64,000 bases of DNA from Pantoea rwandensis (GTDB lineage: Bacteria > Pseudomonadota > Gammaproteobacteria > Enterobacterales > Enterobacteriaceae), in assembly GCF_002095475.1 (NCBI RefSeq), contig NZ_MLFR01000012.1:62001-126000 (forward strand), in the 5' to 3' direction. Positions within the stretch are counted from its first letter, which is position 1, and each line of letters begins with the position of its first letter. Below are positions 43,924 through 53,666 of this stretch, piece after piece. Under the pieces are notes generated by a model. That model did no database searches, was not told where the DNA came from, and was given only the letters and a program-made list of their open reading frames with translations. A program made the translations under genes and the position numbers.

Positions 43924-43960
43924 TAAAGGATGGCCGCCATTGAATGCGGCCCCCTGCACC

Positions 43961-44908
43961 TTACTGCTTCAATACGAACGGGGAAACAAAGTTACCCGCA
44001 TTCTCTTTAGTGATCAGAATACAGTCAAACAACTGTTTCTCTGATGCTGCTCCAGTTTTACCGGTTTTCAGGAAACTATCCGCTTGCTCAACCGCTTTCT
44101 GCGCGAACTGCGCCACTGGCTGCATCACGGTATACGCCAAGGTACCGGCTTTAACGGCATCAACCGCATCCGGTGAACCATCAAAACCGCCCACCTTGAT
44201 TTGGTTCAGCTTGCCGGCTTCCTTCAACGCGGCAATGGCCCCCAGCGCCATCTCATCGTTACCGCTGATGACACCTTTAATGTTGGGGTTAGCCTGCAGC
44301 AATGACTGCATTTTGTTGAAGCCCTGAGTACGATCCCAGTTTGCCACTTCCTGACCGACTTTCTTCAGTGTTGGATACTGGGACAGCACGGTATCAAAAC
44401 CGTTGGCACGGGTTGCCGCATTGTTGTCTGAAGGAGGCCCCACCAGTTCAACGTAGTTGGCGGTATCGCCCACTTGTTTCACCCACTCCATGGCACCCAC
44501 GGCGGCACCCTGCGCGTTGTTAGAGACCAACTGCGCTTTTGCCAGCCCACTCTGATTCAACTCCGCATTGATGATAAACACCGGAATATTCGCCGCAATG
44601 GCTTTTTTAACCGATCCCACCGATCCGTCTGCGTTAGCCGGATCAAGAATAATGGCTTTAGATTTGTTGGTGATCGCGGTATCGATGAGTTGGCTTTCCG
44701 TGTTGGTATCGCCTTTGTGCGCGCTGACTTTGGCGCTGTAGCCCAGTTTCTCAGCGGCCTTTTGCGCCACCTGCCCCTCCGTTAGCCAATAAGGGTTGGA
44801 AGGATCGTTGACGATAATGGTCATCAGGCCATTATCCGCCCAAGTGGGTGCAGCGAAGGTGGTAATCGCCATCGCTGCGGCAGCAATAAACAGACGTTTT
44901 GTGAACAT
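43961..44908 (-). CDS. Polyol/erythritol ABC transporter substrate-binding protein (EryG-like)
   Basis: This 315-residue protein has a signal peptide cleaved near PTWADNG and the two-lobe RbsB-type fold, with AIILDPANADG, FIINAELNQ, ISGNDEMALGAIAAL and KVGGFDGSPDAV. It delivers sugar to the permease/ATPase pair encoded just upstream on the same strand. The adjacency to eryABCD makes erythritol the likely ligand. GGAG lies 5 bases before the ATG. Confidence 0.87.
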   Translation of the reverse strand: MFTKRLFIAAAAMAITTFAAPTWADNGLMTIIVNDPSNPYWLTEGQVAQKAAEKLGYSAKVSAHKGDTNTESQLIDTAITNKSKAIILDPANADGSVGSVKKAIAANIPVFIINAELNQSGLAKAQLVSNNAQGAAVGAMEWVKQVGDTANYVELVGPPSDNNAATRANGFDTVLSQYPTLKKVGQEVANWDRTQGFNKMQSLLQANPNIKGVISGNDEMALGAIAALKEAGKLNQIKVGGFDGSPDAVDAVKAGTLAYTVMQPVAQFAQKAVEQADSFLKTGKTGAASEKQLFDCILITKENAGNFVSPFVLKQ

Positions 44909-44977
44909 AGGTGCTCCGTTATTATTTAGGGTACAGGTTTTACGGATAACCGCGCGCTGCCAAACAGCGCGCGTGAG

Positions 44978-46033
44978 TTAGCGACCGCGCTTGCCGTATT
45001 GCAAGGTATTGAGCAACACCGCCAGCACAATCACGGCGCCAGTGAACACCGTCTGCCAGTAGGCAGAAACGCCGATAATCACCAAGCCATCAGAGAGAAA
45101 ACCAATTACAAAAGCGCCCAGCAGCGTGCCACGCACGTTACCCCGCCCGCCGGTTAAGGCCGCACCACCGATCACCACGGCAGCAATGGCCGTTAGCTCA
45201 TAGGTGGTACCCGCCGTAGGACCGGCTGAAGTCAACTGGGAAGAGAGCACCAGACCCGCCATGGCGGCACAGATGCCCGACAGCACATAAACGCTGATCT
45301 TGATACGTTTCACCGGGACGCCGGAAAGGTCGGCAGCGCGCTCGTTGCCGCCAGAGGCATAGAGCCAGCGACCGAAGGCCGATCGGCTGAGCAGGAAACC
45401 ACAAGCCAGCGCCACTACGCCCAGTACCAGCACGCCAATCGGAATGTTGAAGATGCGGTTGAAACCCAGCCAGTCGAAGCCGGTGTTACCTAAGGCTTCA
45501 CTACCAGAGAGTTTGTTGTAGGTCAGTCCGTTGGTGATCAGCAACGCGATGCCGCGCGCCACATACATAGTGCCTAACGTCGCCACAAAGGCCGGCACAC
45601 GGAACCAGGCAATCAGCACGCCGTTGACCAATCCCACGAGTGCGCCGATCACCAGGGTTAAGATCGCCACCGCCCACACCGGCAAATACAACACCACGCC
45701 TAACGCTTCCAGGTTGATGCCCTGCATCATAAAACCGGCCATCACGCCCGCCAGGCCCAGGGTTGATCCCACTGACAAGTCAATCCCGCCATTGAGGATC
45801 ACCAGCAGCATACCGATCGCCGGTAAGCCAAAGATGGCCACATGCGAGGCCATGGTCAGGAAGTTGGCACCGGTAAAATAGTTAGGTGAAAGCAGGGAAA
45901 AAGTGGCGATAATCACCAGTAGCGCGATAAAGGCGCGCCCTTCCAGCAGCAACCGCGCCAGATTAAGGCTTTTCTCGGCCTTCTTCTTGGTGGTGACCGG
46001 CGGCGAATCCAGCGTTTGCGTTCTGTCTGTCAT
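44978..46033 (-). CDS. Polyol/erythritol ABC transporter permease (EryF-like)
   Basis: This 351-residue RbsC-type permease has about 8-10 helices and the conserved GGIDLSVGSTLGLAGV and ALTGGRGNVRGTLLGAF segments. The ATG at 46033 has GGAG 8 bases upstream; one at 46054, overlapping the ATPase stop region, is possible. It lies between the ATPase and binding-protein genes. Confidence 0.87.
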   Translation of the reverse strand: MTDRTQTLDSPPVTTKKKAEKSLNLARLLLEGRAFIALLVIIATFSLLSPNYFTGANFLTMASHVAIFGLPAIGMLLVILNGGIDLSVGSTLGLAGVMAGFMMQGINLEALGVVLYLPVWAVAILTLVIGALVGLVNGVLIAWFRVPAFVATLGTMYVARGIALLITNGLTYNKLSGSEALGNTGFDWLGFNRIFNIPIGVLVLGVVALACGFLLSRSAFGRWLYASGGNERAADLSGVPVKRIKISVYVLSGICAAMAGLVLSSQLTSAGPTAGTTYELTAIAAVVIGGAALTGGRGNVRGTLLGAFVIGFLSDGLVIIGVSAYWQTVFTGAVIVLAVLLNTLQYGKRGR

Positions 46034-46055
46034 ATCGTTTGCTCCGTTCTTCATG

Positions 46056-47594
46056 TCATGCCACCAGAGACTCGCCTGAAGCGGCCATAATGCGTTCTTT
46101 ACTCACGCTGGAATCGAAGATGGCGTTAATGCGCCCTTTACTCATCACCACAATGCGATGTGCAATGCTCAGGCACTCACCTACTTCGGAAGTGGTATAG
46201 ACCACCGCCAGCCCCTTTTTGGCGTTCTCCGCCAGCAGACGAAATACTTCGGCTTTGGCGCCAATATCGATGCCGCGACTGGGTTCATCCAGCAGAATGA
46301 CTTTGGGACGCGTGGCCAGCATTTTGCCGATCACCACTTTCTGCTGATTACCGCCTGAGAGTGATCCAATCGCTGCCTCACCGCCGGCAGTTTTCACCGT
46401 GACGTTGCGGATACTGTCCGCCACCAGCTGTTTTTCGCGGCGCGGTGACAGCACCAGTCCACGGACAAACTCGCTGATACTGGCGAGCGACAGGTTTTCG
46501 CCCACCGACATGGTTTGCACCAGGCCATCGCGCTGACGATCTTCAGGTACCAGCGCTAGCCCAATTTGAATGCGTTGCTGTATCGTCAGGCCTGAGACGT
46601 CGGTGTCCTGCAACAGAATGTGCCCACTGCTCTGATGTATTCGCCCGGCAATGCACTCCAGCAATTCCGTACGTCCGGCACCCATCAGCCCATAGATACA
46701 GACGATTTCTCCGGCTTTGACGCTCAGCGATAAATTGTCCACCAGCCGAATGCCGGTTTTACTTTTGAGGGTCAAATCCTGCACGGTAAGAGCCTGCTCA
46801 CCAAAGGCATAGCCCTCCGGTGGCGAACCAAGATCAAAGTGGTCCCCCACCATGTTGCGCACGATCCATTCGAGATCGATCTCATCACGCTTGGCGTAAG
46901 CGGTCATCACCCCATCACGCAGCACGACCGCCCGATCGGTGATCTCCAACGCTTCCTCCAGATGATGCGAGATATAGACAATCGCCACGCCCTGGCTGGT
47001 AAGGTCACGAATCACCTGAAACAGCACCGAGACTTCTGCTGCACTCAGTGCCGAAGTGGGTTCATCCATGATCAGGATTTGTGAGTTCACAGAGAGCGCG
47101 CGCGCAATCTCGACAATTTGCTGCTGGCCGAGACGTAGATTCTCGACTGGCGTTAACGGATCGATCTCCTCTTCCAACGCCGTCATCAAGTGCGCGGTAA
47201 TGCGCGCTTCCTCGGCATAATCCACGCCGCCTGTTTTCATGATTTCGCGCCCCATGAAAATGTTGTCGCGCACGTTCATGTTTGGCGCGAGGTTCAGTTC
47301 CTGGTGGATGATCGAAATGCCGCAATCACGCGCTTCGGTTGCTGAGCGAAAAACTTTCTCTTCGCCATTGTAAAGAATTTCCCCAGATGTTGGCGTAATC
47401 ACGCCTGACAAGATTTTCATGAGTGTCGATTTTCCCGCGCCGTTTTCACCAAACAGCGTGGTGACTTCGCCACGGCGGATCTCAAAGTTCACGCCCTTCA
47501 GCGCATGGGTTGAGCCATAGACTTTGCTGATGTGGCGCGCTTCCAAGATCACTTCGCCTTTTAACAAGGCAGGATTAACGTTGAACGGTTTCAT
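46056..47594 (-). CDS. Polyol/erythritol ABC transporter ATP-binding protein (EryE-like)
   Basis: This is a 512-residue RbsA-type protein with two ATPase modules. Module 1 has GENGAGKSTLMKIL, LRLGQQQIVEIARAL and ILIMDEPTSAL; module 2 has the degenerate GLMGAGRTELLE and SLSGGNQQKVVIGKML. Such pairs drive type II sugar import. GGAGG lies 4-5 bases before the ATG at 47594, which overlaps the stop of the DUF2291 gene. Confidence 0.9.
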   Translation of the reverse strand: MKPFNVNPALLKGEVILEARHISKVYGSTHALKGVNFEIRRGEVTTLFGENGAGKSTLMKILSGVITPTSGEILYNGEEKVFRSATEARDCGISIIHQELNLAPNMNVRDNIFMGREIMKTGGVDYAEEARITAHLMTALEEEIDPLTPVENLRLGQQQIVEIARALSVNSQILIMDEPTSALSAAEVSVLFQVIRDLTSQGVAIVYISHHLEEALEITDRAVVLRDGVMTAYAKRDEIDLEWIVRNMVGDHFDLGSPPEGYAFGEQALTVQDLTLKSKTGIRLVDNLSLSVKAGEIVCIYGLMGAGRTELLECIAGRIHQSSGHILLQDTDVSGLTIQQRIQIGLALVPEDRQRDGLVQTMSVGENLSLASISEFVRGLVLSPRREKQLVADSIRNVTVKTAGGEAAIGSLSGGNQQKVVIGKMLATRPKVILLDEPSRGIDIGAKAEVFRLLAENAKKGLAVVYTTSEVGECLSIAHRIVVMSKGRINAIFDSSVSKERIMAASGESLVA

Positions 47595-48244
47595 TTCACC
47601 TCCAGACTGACGGGCGTCACCATCCAACTGGTGGGGGTCAACAGACGAAACACGCCAACCACTTGCACGGTTTTACCCGGCAGTGCATCACGATCCAGTT
47701 TGTCTAGGACGGCGGCTTTCATCGCGCGATTGATGGCCGAACCGGCATTTTGATACTCGATCTGGTTGGTAAAATCGCCGAATTGAATTTTGCCGCTAGC
47801 ATCGCGTAGATCAGTGCCGGTAATGGCGGGCCCCGTTTGCAAGCGCACCTGATTGCCTTCAGGCAATCCCGCTACTTTCAGCGGGAAGATGCCCATTTGT
47901 CCGGGCTGTACCACCGCTTCCAGTTTCACCGGAATCACCGGTAGCGGCGAACCCACACCATATTTCTGCACGGCTTCTTGCTGATTGGCCTTCAACGCCT
48001 CAGCCAGGGTTTTCGCATCCACCGCTCGGGCTTCCACATCCTGCTGGATACCGGGGAAGGTTTTCTGACCATAGCTATCTGGCGAGAAGCCCTGCTCTTG
48101 TGCATCTTGCGCCGAACCAATCTTCACCACCTTAGTGTCAAGGGCCATGGCAGCAATGACCGCCACCACCACCACGCCTATGAGGGTGTAGCGACGGGTG
48201 CGTTTTCGGCTGAGCTGCTGTGCGAGCATTGAGACATCGGACAT
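47591..48244 (-). CDS. DUF2291 family membrane-anchored protein
   Basis: This 217-residue protein has one N-terminal membrane helix (about 18-37: TLIGVVVVAVIAAMALD) and a periplasmic domain matching DUF2291, a family encoded with polyol ABC importers. Its role is unknown; a periplasmic accessory of the transporter is plausible. AGAGGT precedes the ATG at 48244. It is the first gene of the transporter operon, and its stop overlaps the ATPase start. Confidence 0.85.
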   Translation of the reverse strand: MSDVSMLAQQLSRKRTRRYTLIGVVVVAVIAAMALDTKVVKIGSAQDAQEQGFSPDSYGQKTFPGIQQDVEARAVDAKTLAEALKANQQEAVQKYGVGSPLPVIPVKLEAVVQPGQMGIFPLKVAGLPEGNQVRLQTGPAITGTDLRDASGKIQFGDFTNQIEYQNAGSAINRAMKAAVLDKLDRDALPGKTVQVVGVFRLLTPTSWMVTPVSLEVK

Positions 48245-48655
48245 AACGTGACCTCTCACTGTTATCTGCTGCGATAATCGCCGCGATAAATGTTATAAAT
48301 GTGATAACTTGTGTGATGAGAATTGTTCCGATGTGACTAAATTGTCAACAGCCCAAGAGCAATTTTTTCAGGAGAGAGATCTGGATCGCTAAATTAGGCC
48401 CCTGAATTCGCAATCGCTCCGTAGGCCTTACCAAATCAGCCTTTCATGTGTGATATCACATTTCCCCCCTCCCACTTTAGCTTCTATTTTCGTGATCAAT
48501 CTCGCTAACTGAAGTGAAATTTATTCGTTTTATCGAAAAATAATACACTCGATATGTTATCTCAGTGAGAAGTGGTGTAAGACATTATTTAGCAAATTCA
48601 TCACAGGGAATTAACACGGCGTGGTGACTCAATTCTTCTTTCCTCGGAGGTGTAC
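48245..48655. promoter_or_regulatory. Divergent promoter region of the erythritol locus
   Basis: This 411-base gap separates the transporter and eryABCD operons. It holds a perfect 12-bp palindrome TGTGATATCACA at 48449-48460 and GTTATC/GATAAC elements at 48261-48266, 48303-48308 and 48556-48561. Two local regulators (SorC-type EryD and a DeoR protein) are the likely binders. The 12-bp palindrome has only 2 bases between TGTGA and TCACA and so is not a standard CRP site. Confidence 0.6.
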
Positions 48656-50206
48656 GTGAGTAATGGCGATATCATTCTGGGTCTGGATTCCGGCACTTCA
48701 GTGGTTAAAGCAGTGGCGTTTGATCTGGAAGGGTCACAGCTAGCGTGCGCCTCGGTGCGTAACCGCTATTACCGCAGTGAAGGTGGCGCAGCACAGCAAT
48801 CCATGAGCCAAACCTGGCAGGATGCCGTCGATGCGATCCGCAAACTGGGCGATCGCGTAGAAAATCTTGCAGCGCGCGTGGTGGCTGTGGCTGTGACCGC
48901 ACAAGGTGATGGCACTTGGCTGGTGGGTGCGAACAATCAACCGGTGGATGATGCCTGGATTTGGCTGGATGCGCGCGCCGCACACACCGTTGAAACGCTC
49001 AATCAACATCCCCTTGCCGCCGAACGCTTTAAGGCAACCGGTACCGGCCTGAATACCTGCCAGCAAGGATCGCAGCTGGCACACATGGATCAACATTACC
49101 CAGAGCTGCTGGCCAAAAGCGAAGTCGCTTTGCACTGCAAAGACTGGCTTTACCTCAATCTCACTGGCGTGCGGGCAACCGACCCCTCCGAAGCCAGCTT
49201 CACCTTTGGCAACTTCCGCACCCAACGTTATGACGACACCGTGATTGCCGCGCTAGGGCTGGAGCATCGCCGCCATCTGTTACCTGAGATCATCGACGGC
49301 ACACAGACCACCCACCCGCTCACCGCCGAAGCCGCCAAAATGACCGGGTTGCGGGCAGGCACGCCGATTTCGCTGGGTTACGTGGATATGGCGATGACCG
49401 CACTCGGTGCGGGGGTACACACGGGTGAAGCCAATACCGCCTGCTCAATTGTGGGTTCAACCGGTGTGCATCTGCGCAGCGTCACCATTGATGACGTCTG
49501 GCTTAATCCGGCGCAAACCGGTTATGTCATTCCGCTGCCTTGGCCGGGCTACGTCACACAAGTACAAACCAATATGGCATCGACCCTGAATCTGGACTGG
49601 CTACTCAATGTTGCCAGTGAACTGCTAAGCAACTTTGGTTGTGAAGTCGATCATGCTCGTCTGGTTTCACATATCGACCAATGGCTCAACAAGGCTGAAC
49701 CCGGCAGTTTACTGTTCCATCCTTACATCTCAATCGCTGGAGAGCGCGGCCCATTCGTGAACGCCGATGCGCGCGCCAGCTTCACCGGACTGAACTATCA
49801 GCACAATTTTGCTGATCTGGTACGCGGCGTGATTGAAGGCATTGGGATGGCTGCACGCGACTGTTATCAGGCTATGGGGAGTACGTTGCCAGGGGAAATT
49901 CGCCTTACCGGCGGTGCGGTACGTTCTCAGCCACTGCGCCAGATCCTCTCCTCTTGTATTGGTGCGCCAGTGCGCATTAGTCAACGCGACGAAGCGGGCG
50001 CTGCAGGTGCCGCCATGATGGCTGCAGTTGCCATTGGTGCTTATCCCTCCATGGCGCAGTGCGTCGAAAGTTGGGTGCGACCACTGCTGGATGCACCGGA
50101 GCCGCCTTCTGCGGAGCTGTCGCAACGCTATAACCAACTGTTCCCCCATTATCAGCAGATCCGCAGCGATCTGCCTGCCGCCTGGCATGCGCTGAACAAG
50201 TTTTAA
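48656..50206 (+). CDS. eryA: Erythritol kinase (FGGY family)
   Basis: The 516-residue FGGY kinase opens with ILGLDSGTSVVKAVAFD (phosphate-1 loop) and has the ATP-binding VGSTGVHLRS and LTGGAVRSQPLRQ motifs. Length and sequence fit EryA of Brucella and rhizobia, which phosphorylates erythritol. The GTG at 48656 with GGAGG 5 bases upstream is preferred over a GTG two codons earlier. It heads the eryA-B-C-D operon. Confidence 0.88.
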   Translation: MSNGDIILGLDSGTSVVKAVAFDLEGSQLACASVRNRYYRSEGGAAQQSMSQTWQDAVDAIRKLGDRVENLAARVVAVAVTAQGDGTWLVGANNQPVDDAWIWLDARAAHTVETLNQHPLAAERFKATGTGLNTCQQGSQLAHMDQHYPELLAKSEVALHCKDWLYLNLTGVRATDPSEASFTFGNFRTQRYDDTVIAALGLEHRRHLLPEIIDGTQTTHPLTAEAAKMTGLRAGTPISLGYVDMAMTALGAGVHTGEANTACSIVGSTGVHLRSVTIDDVWLNPAQTGYVIPLPWPGYVTQVQTNMASTLNLDWLLNVASELLSNFGCEVDHARLVSHIDQWLNKAEPGSLLFHPYISIAGERGPFVNADARASFTGLNYQHNFADLVRGVIEGIGMAARDCYQAMGSTLPGEIRLTGGAVRSQPLRQILSSCIGAPVRISQRDEAGAAGAAMMAAVAIGAYPSMAQCVESWVRPLLDAPEPPSAELSQRYNQLFPHYQQIRSDLPAAWHALNKF

Positions 50207-50216
50207 GGAGTTAATC

Positions 50217-51743
50217 ATGAGTGAAAACACGCTGGATCTGTTTGTGATAGGTGGCGGCATTAATGGTGCGGGCATTGCACGTGATGCAGCAGGTCGCGGT
50301 CTGTCTGTGATGATGTGTGAAAAAGACGATCTCGCCCAAGGCACCTCATCGCGCTCAGGCAAGCTGGTGCACGGCGGGCTGCGTTATCTGGAATATTATG
50401 AGTTTCGCCTGGTGCGCGAAGCATTGATTGAACGCGAAGTTCTCCTCAATGCTGCGCCTCATATTATCTGGCCGATGCGTTTCGTCTTGCCGCACAGCCC
50501 AACCGATCGCCCTGCCTGGCTGGTACGTTTGGGGCTGTTTCTGTATGACCATCTCGGTGGGCGCAAGAAATTACCAGGTACACGTTCGTTAGATCTGATG
50601 CGCGATCCTGAAGGTGCGCCGATCATCGATAGCTACACCAAAGGTTTCGAATACTCTGACTGCTGGGTCGATGATGCAAGGCTGGTGGCCCTTAACGCAC
50701 TGGATGCCGCCGAGCGCGGTGCCACGATTTTACCCCGTACGCGCTGTGTGTCCGCTAAGCGCCTCAGTGGCAAATGGGAAGTGACAATACAAGATGAAGT
50801 CAGCGGCTCGCAGAAAACGGTGTTTGCCAAAGTACTGGTTAACGCCGCGGGGCCGTGGGTGCTTGATATCGTCAATCAGGTAACACAAACGAAGAGCAGC
50901 CGCAGCGTGCGTCTGGTGAAAGGTTCACACATTATCGTGCCGAAGTTCTGGGAAGGTCAGCAGGCGTATCTGGTGCAGAACACCGATAAGCGCGTGATTT
51001 TCATTAACCCTTATGAAGGCGACAAGGCGCTGATCGGCACCACCGATATCCCATGGCAAGGCAAAGCCGAGGCAGTGACCGCCGATGACAGCGAGCAGCA
51101 GTACCTGATTGATGTGGTCAATCGCTATTTCAAAGTTAAGCTGCGCCCCAGCGATGTGATCACCCGCTTTTCGGGTGTCCGCCCGCTGTTTGACGATGGT
51201 AAGGGGAATCCTTCAGCGGTCACGCGCGATTACGTGTTTGACCTTGATGATCAGCAGCAGGCGCCGCTTTTACATGTGTTCGGCGGTAAAATTACTACCT
51301 TCCGTAAGCTGGCAGAGCACGCCCTACAAAAACTCGCCCCCTTTTTCCCCACGATGGGCGCAGACTGGACAAGGGATGCCACCTTGCCCGGCGGGGATAT
51401 GGCTCATGGCGATTTTGAATCTTTCCTTGAACAGGTGAAAACGCGCTGGCCATGGTTGCCCGCGCCTTTGCGTAAACACTATGCGCGCCTCTACGGCACG
51501 CGGATTGATAAAGTGCTGGGCCATGCCACTAGCCTCAGCGAACTGGGTCAGCATTTTGGCGCGCAGCTTTATGAAGCCGAAGTTCGCTATCTGGTGGAGA
51601 ACGAGTGGGCACAACAGCCTGAAGATGTCCTGTGGCGCCGTACCAAGCATCGGCTGCATCTCTCAGAAGAACAGCAGCAAGCGTTTAACCAGTGGTTCGT
51701 CTCGACGTTTACCGCCACGGTTCCGCTGCGGAAGGAGGCCTAA
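50217..51743 (+). CDS. eryB: Erythritol phosphate dehydrogenase (GlpD-like flavoprotein)
   Basis: This 508-residue FAD enzyme is of the GlpD type: VIGGGINGAGIARDAAGRG is the nucleotide-binding motif, TSSRSGKLVHGGLRYLE the FAD/substrate signature, and GGKITTFRKLAEH the C-terminal conserved motif. In ery operons this is EryB, oxidising erythritol phosphate to a tetrulose phosphate and passing electrons to the quinone pool. It lies 10 bases after eryA with AAGGAG. Glycerol-3-phosphate dehydrogenase is the alternative, but the context favours EryB. Confidence 0.88.
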   Translation: MSENTLDLFVIGGGINGAGIARDAAGRGLSVMMCEKDDLAQGTSSRSGKLVHGGLRYLEYYEFRLVREALIEREVLLNAAPHIIWPMRFVLPHSPTDRPAWLVRLGLFLYDHLGGRKKLPGTRSLDLMRDPEGAPIIDSYTKGFEYSDCWVDDARLVALNALDAAERGATILPRTRCVSAKRLSGKWEVTIQDEVSGSQKTVFAKVLVNAAGPWVLDIVNQVTQTKSSRSVRLVKGSHIIVPKFWEGQQAYLVQNTDKRVIFINPYEGDKALIGTTDIPWQGKAEAVTADDSEQQYLIDVVNRYFKVKLRPSDVITRFSGVRPLFDDGKGNPSAVTRDYVFDLDDQQQAPLLHVFGGKITTFRKLAEHALQKLAPFFPTMGADWTRDATLPGGDMAHGDFESFLEQVKTRWPWLPAPLRKHYARLYGTRIDKVLGHATSLSELGQHFGAQLYEAEVRYLVENEWAQQPEDVLWRRTKHRLHLSEEQQQAFNQWFVSTFTATVPLRKEA

Positions 51744-51746
51744 CGT

Positions 51747-52685
51747 ATGCCGTTAACGCTCTCACTCAATACCAATCCGCTGGTGAATCGTTTTGCTGAA
51801 CCGCAGGACTTGATTTACACCGTGGCGCAGCAGATCCGCATTCGTGACCTGCAACTCACCCACGAGTTTATTAATCCCGGTTGGCCTGCCGCAACCATCA
51901 AGCGCATGACACGCCTTATGCAGCGAGCGCTGCGTGAGACGGGTGTGCGCGTGACATCGGGCATGACTGGACCTTATGGTCGCCTCAATCATTTTGGCCA
52001 CCCTGACGTCGAGGTGCGCCGCTACTATGTTGACTGGTTTAAGACCTTTGCTGATATCACTGCCGAGTTGGGCGGTGATGCAGTGGGTTCGCAGTTCGCT
52101 ATCTTCACTCAGCAGGATTTCAATGATGTTAACCGGCGTGAAGCGCTGATGGATATCGCTATCGATTGCTGGGCCGAGGTAGCAGAACATGCAAAGGCCG
52201 CAGGATTGAAATATCTGTTTTGGGAACCGATGAGCATTGGGCGCGAGTTCGGTGAAACCATTCCCGCGTGTCTCGCGTTGCAGCAGCGCTTGAGCAGCGA
52301 GTCGTTCGCTTTGCCGATGTGGATGATGGCGGATATCGATCATGGTGATGTCACTTCAGCCGATCCGCGTGATTATGACCCCTATGCATGGGCCGAAGCG
52401 GTGCCCCGCTTTTCGCCGATTATTCATATCAAACAGAGCATGATGGATAAAGGCGGTCACAGACCTTTTACATTGCAGTACAATGCGGGCGGCCGTATCC
52501 AACCGCAGCCTTTGCTTGAGGCGCTGGCGCGGGGTGGCGCACAAGATAATGAGATTTGCCTTGAGTTAAGTTTCAAGGAGCGTGAACCCACCGACCGACA
52601 AGTGGTGGCAGATATCGCGGAAAGCGTGGCTTTTTGGGCGGCGCACATTGATACGGGCGTGCAGGATTTGCACCTGGCTTCTTAA
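51747..52685 (+). CDS. eryC: Tetrulose phosphate isomerase/epimerase (EryC)
   Basis: The 312-residue TIM-barrel protein (xylose-isomerase-like) has the EryC-type segments THEFINPGWP, VTSGMTGPYGRLNHFGHPD, YLFWEPMSIGRE and MMADIDHGD. In Brucella EryC acts on the tetrulose phosphate made by EryB, on the way to erythrose 4-phosphate. It begins 3 bases after eryB with GGAGG inside the eryB end. The later isomerases EryH and EryI are not encoded in this window. Confidence 0.88.
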   Translation: MPLTLSLNTNPLVNRFAEPQDLIYTVAQQIRIRDLQLTHEFINPGWPAATIKRMTRLMQRALRETGVRVTSGMTGPYGRLNHFGHPDVEVRRYYVDWFKTFADITAELGGDAVGSQFAIFTQQDFNDVNRREALMDIAIDCWAEVAEHAKAAGLKYLFWEPMSIGREFGETIPACLALQQRLSSESFALPMWMMADIDHGDVTSADPRDYDPYAWAEAVPRFSPIIHIKQSMMDKGGHRPFTLQYNAGGRIQPQPLLEALARGGAQDNEICLELSFKEREPTDRQVVADIAESVAFWAAHIDTGVQDLHLAS

Positions 52686-52709
52686 GGCCAACTTCATCAG
52701 GAAATAAAC

Positions 52710-53666
52710 ATGAAACCGGCTCCAACATCCGCTGAACGCGATGATTCTCTGGCCTTGCGTGCCGCCTGGCTACATTACGTCGGCGGTCTAACACAAGCTG
52801 AAGTGGCTAAACGCCTCGGATTGCCTTCGGTCAAAACGCATCGCATGATTGCGCGCATGGTCGCGGAAGGCGCGGTAAAAGTGTCGATTGATGGCGATAT
52901 CGTGGCTTGTGTTGCACTGGAAGATCAGCTTCGGGATAAGTACGGTCTAAACTTTTGCCACGTTGCGCCGGATCTTGGTGAAGAGGGCTTGCCCGTGCGT
53001 GCTTTAGGCATGGCTGGTGCCGATTACTTGCGAAATCTGCTTAGCACGCAACCGTCAATTACTCTGGGGTTAGGCCATGGCCGCACCCTGTCCGCCGCCA
53101 TTCATCAACTCCCACGCATAGAAGCCCCCCATATGCGTTTCGTTTCATTGCTCGGTTGTTTAACCCGCAACTACGCGCTGAATCCTCACGACGTCATGCA
53201 CCGTATCGCTGAAAAAACCGGCGCGCAGGCTTATATGATGCCGGTTCCCTTTTTTGCCAATACGCAGGAAGACCGTGGAGTGCTGCTCAAACAACGCGGG
53301 GTAAGCGAAGTGTTTGAGATGGCCGCACAAAGTGAAGTTAAATTAGTCGGCATCGGCACCGTGGAGCCCGCCGCGCAGCTGGTTGAGGCGGGTATGATTG
53401 ACGAAACAGAGATCAACGATATTTCTCGCTCTGGCGCCGTGGGCGAATTGTTGGGGCACTTCTTTGATACGCATGGACAGATGATTCATACCAGTTTGAC
53501 TGCCCGTACGCTGTCAGTTGAATTGGATCTCGCTCATCGGGCAGAAATTGTGGCGCTGGCAGGTGGCGTAACGAAAGTGGAGGCCATCCGCGCGGTGCTG
53601 GCCAGTGGATTGGTGACCGGTTTAATTACCGATGAATTAACGGCGCAGGCGTTAATCGGGGGCTAG
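52710..53666 (+). CDS. eryD: SorC/DeoR-type sugar-binding regulator (EryD)
   Basis: The 318-residue protein has an N-terminal sigma-like HTH (GGLTQAEVAKRLGLPSVKTHRMI) and the SorC sugar-phosphate-binding domain (LGLGHGRTLSAAI, VSLLGCL, GLVTGLITDE). It is the fourth gene of the ery operon, as in Brucella, where EryD represses ery and erythritol is the inducer. It converges on a GNAT gene with a 15-base overlap. Confidence 0.88.
   Translation: MKPAPTSAERDDSLALRAAWLHYVGGLTQAEVAKRLGLPSVKTHRMIARMVAEGAVKVSIDGDIVACVALEDQLRDKYGLNFCHVAPDLGEEGLPVRALGMAGADYLRNLLSTQPSITLGLGHGRTLSAAIHQLPRIEAPHMRFVSLLGCLTRNYALNPHDVMHRIAEKTGAQAYMMPVPFFANTQEDRGVLLKQRGVSEVFEMAAQSEVKLVGIGTVEPAAQLVEAGMIDETEINDISRSGAVGELLGHFFDTHGQMIHTSLTARTLSVELDLAHRAEIVALAGGVTKVEAIRAVLASGLVTGLITDELTAQALIGG

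Noticed and set aside
48449..48460. TGTGATATCACA considered as a CRP site
   Set aside because: CRP needs six bases between TGTGA and TCACA; here there are two. I keep it only as a possible operator of a local regulator.
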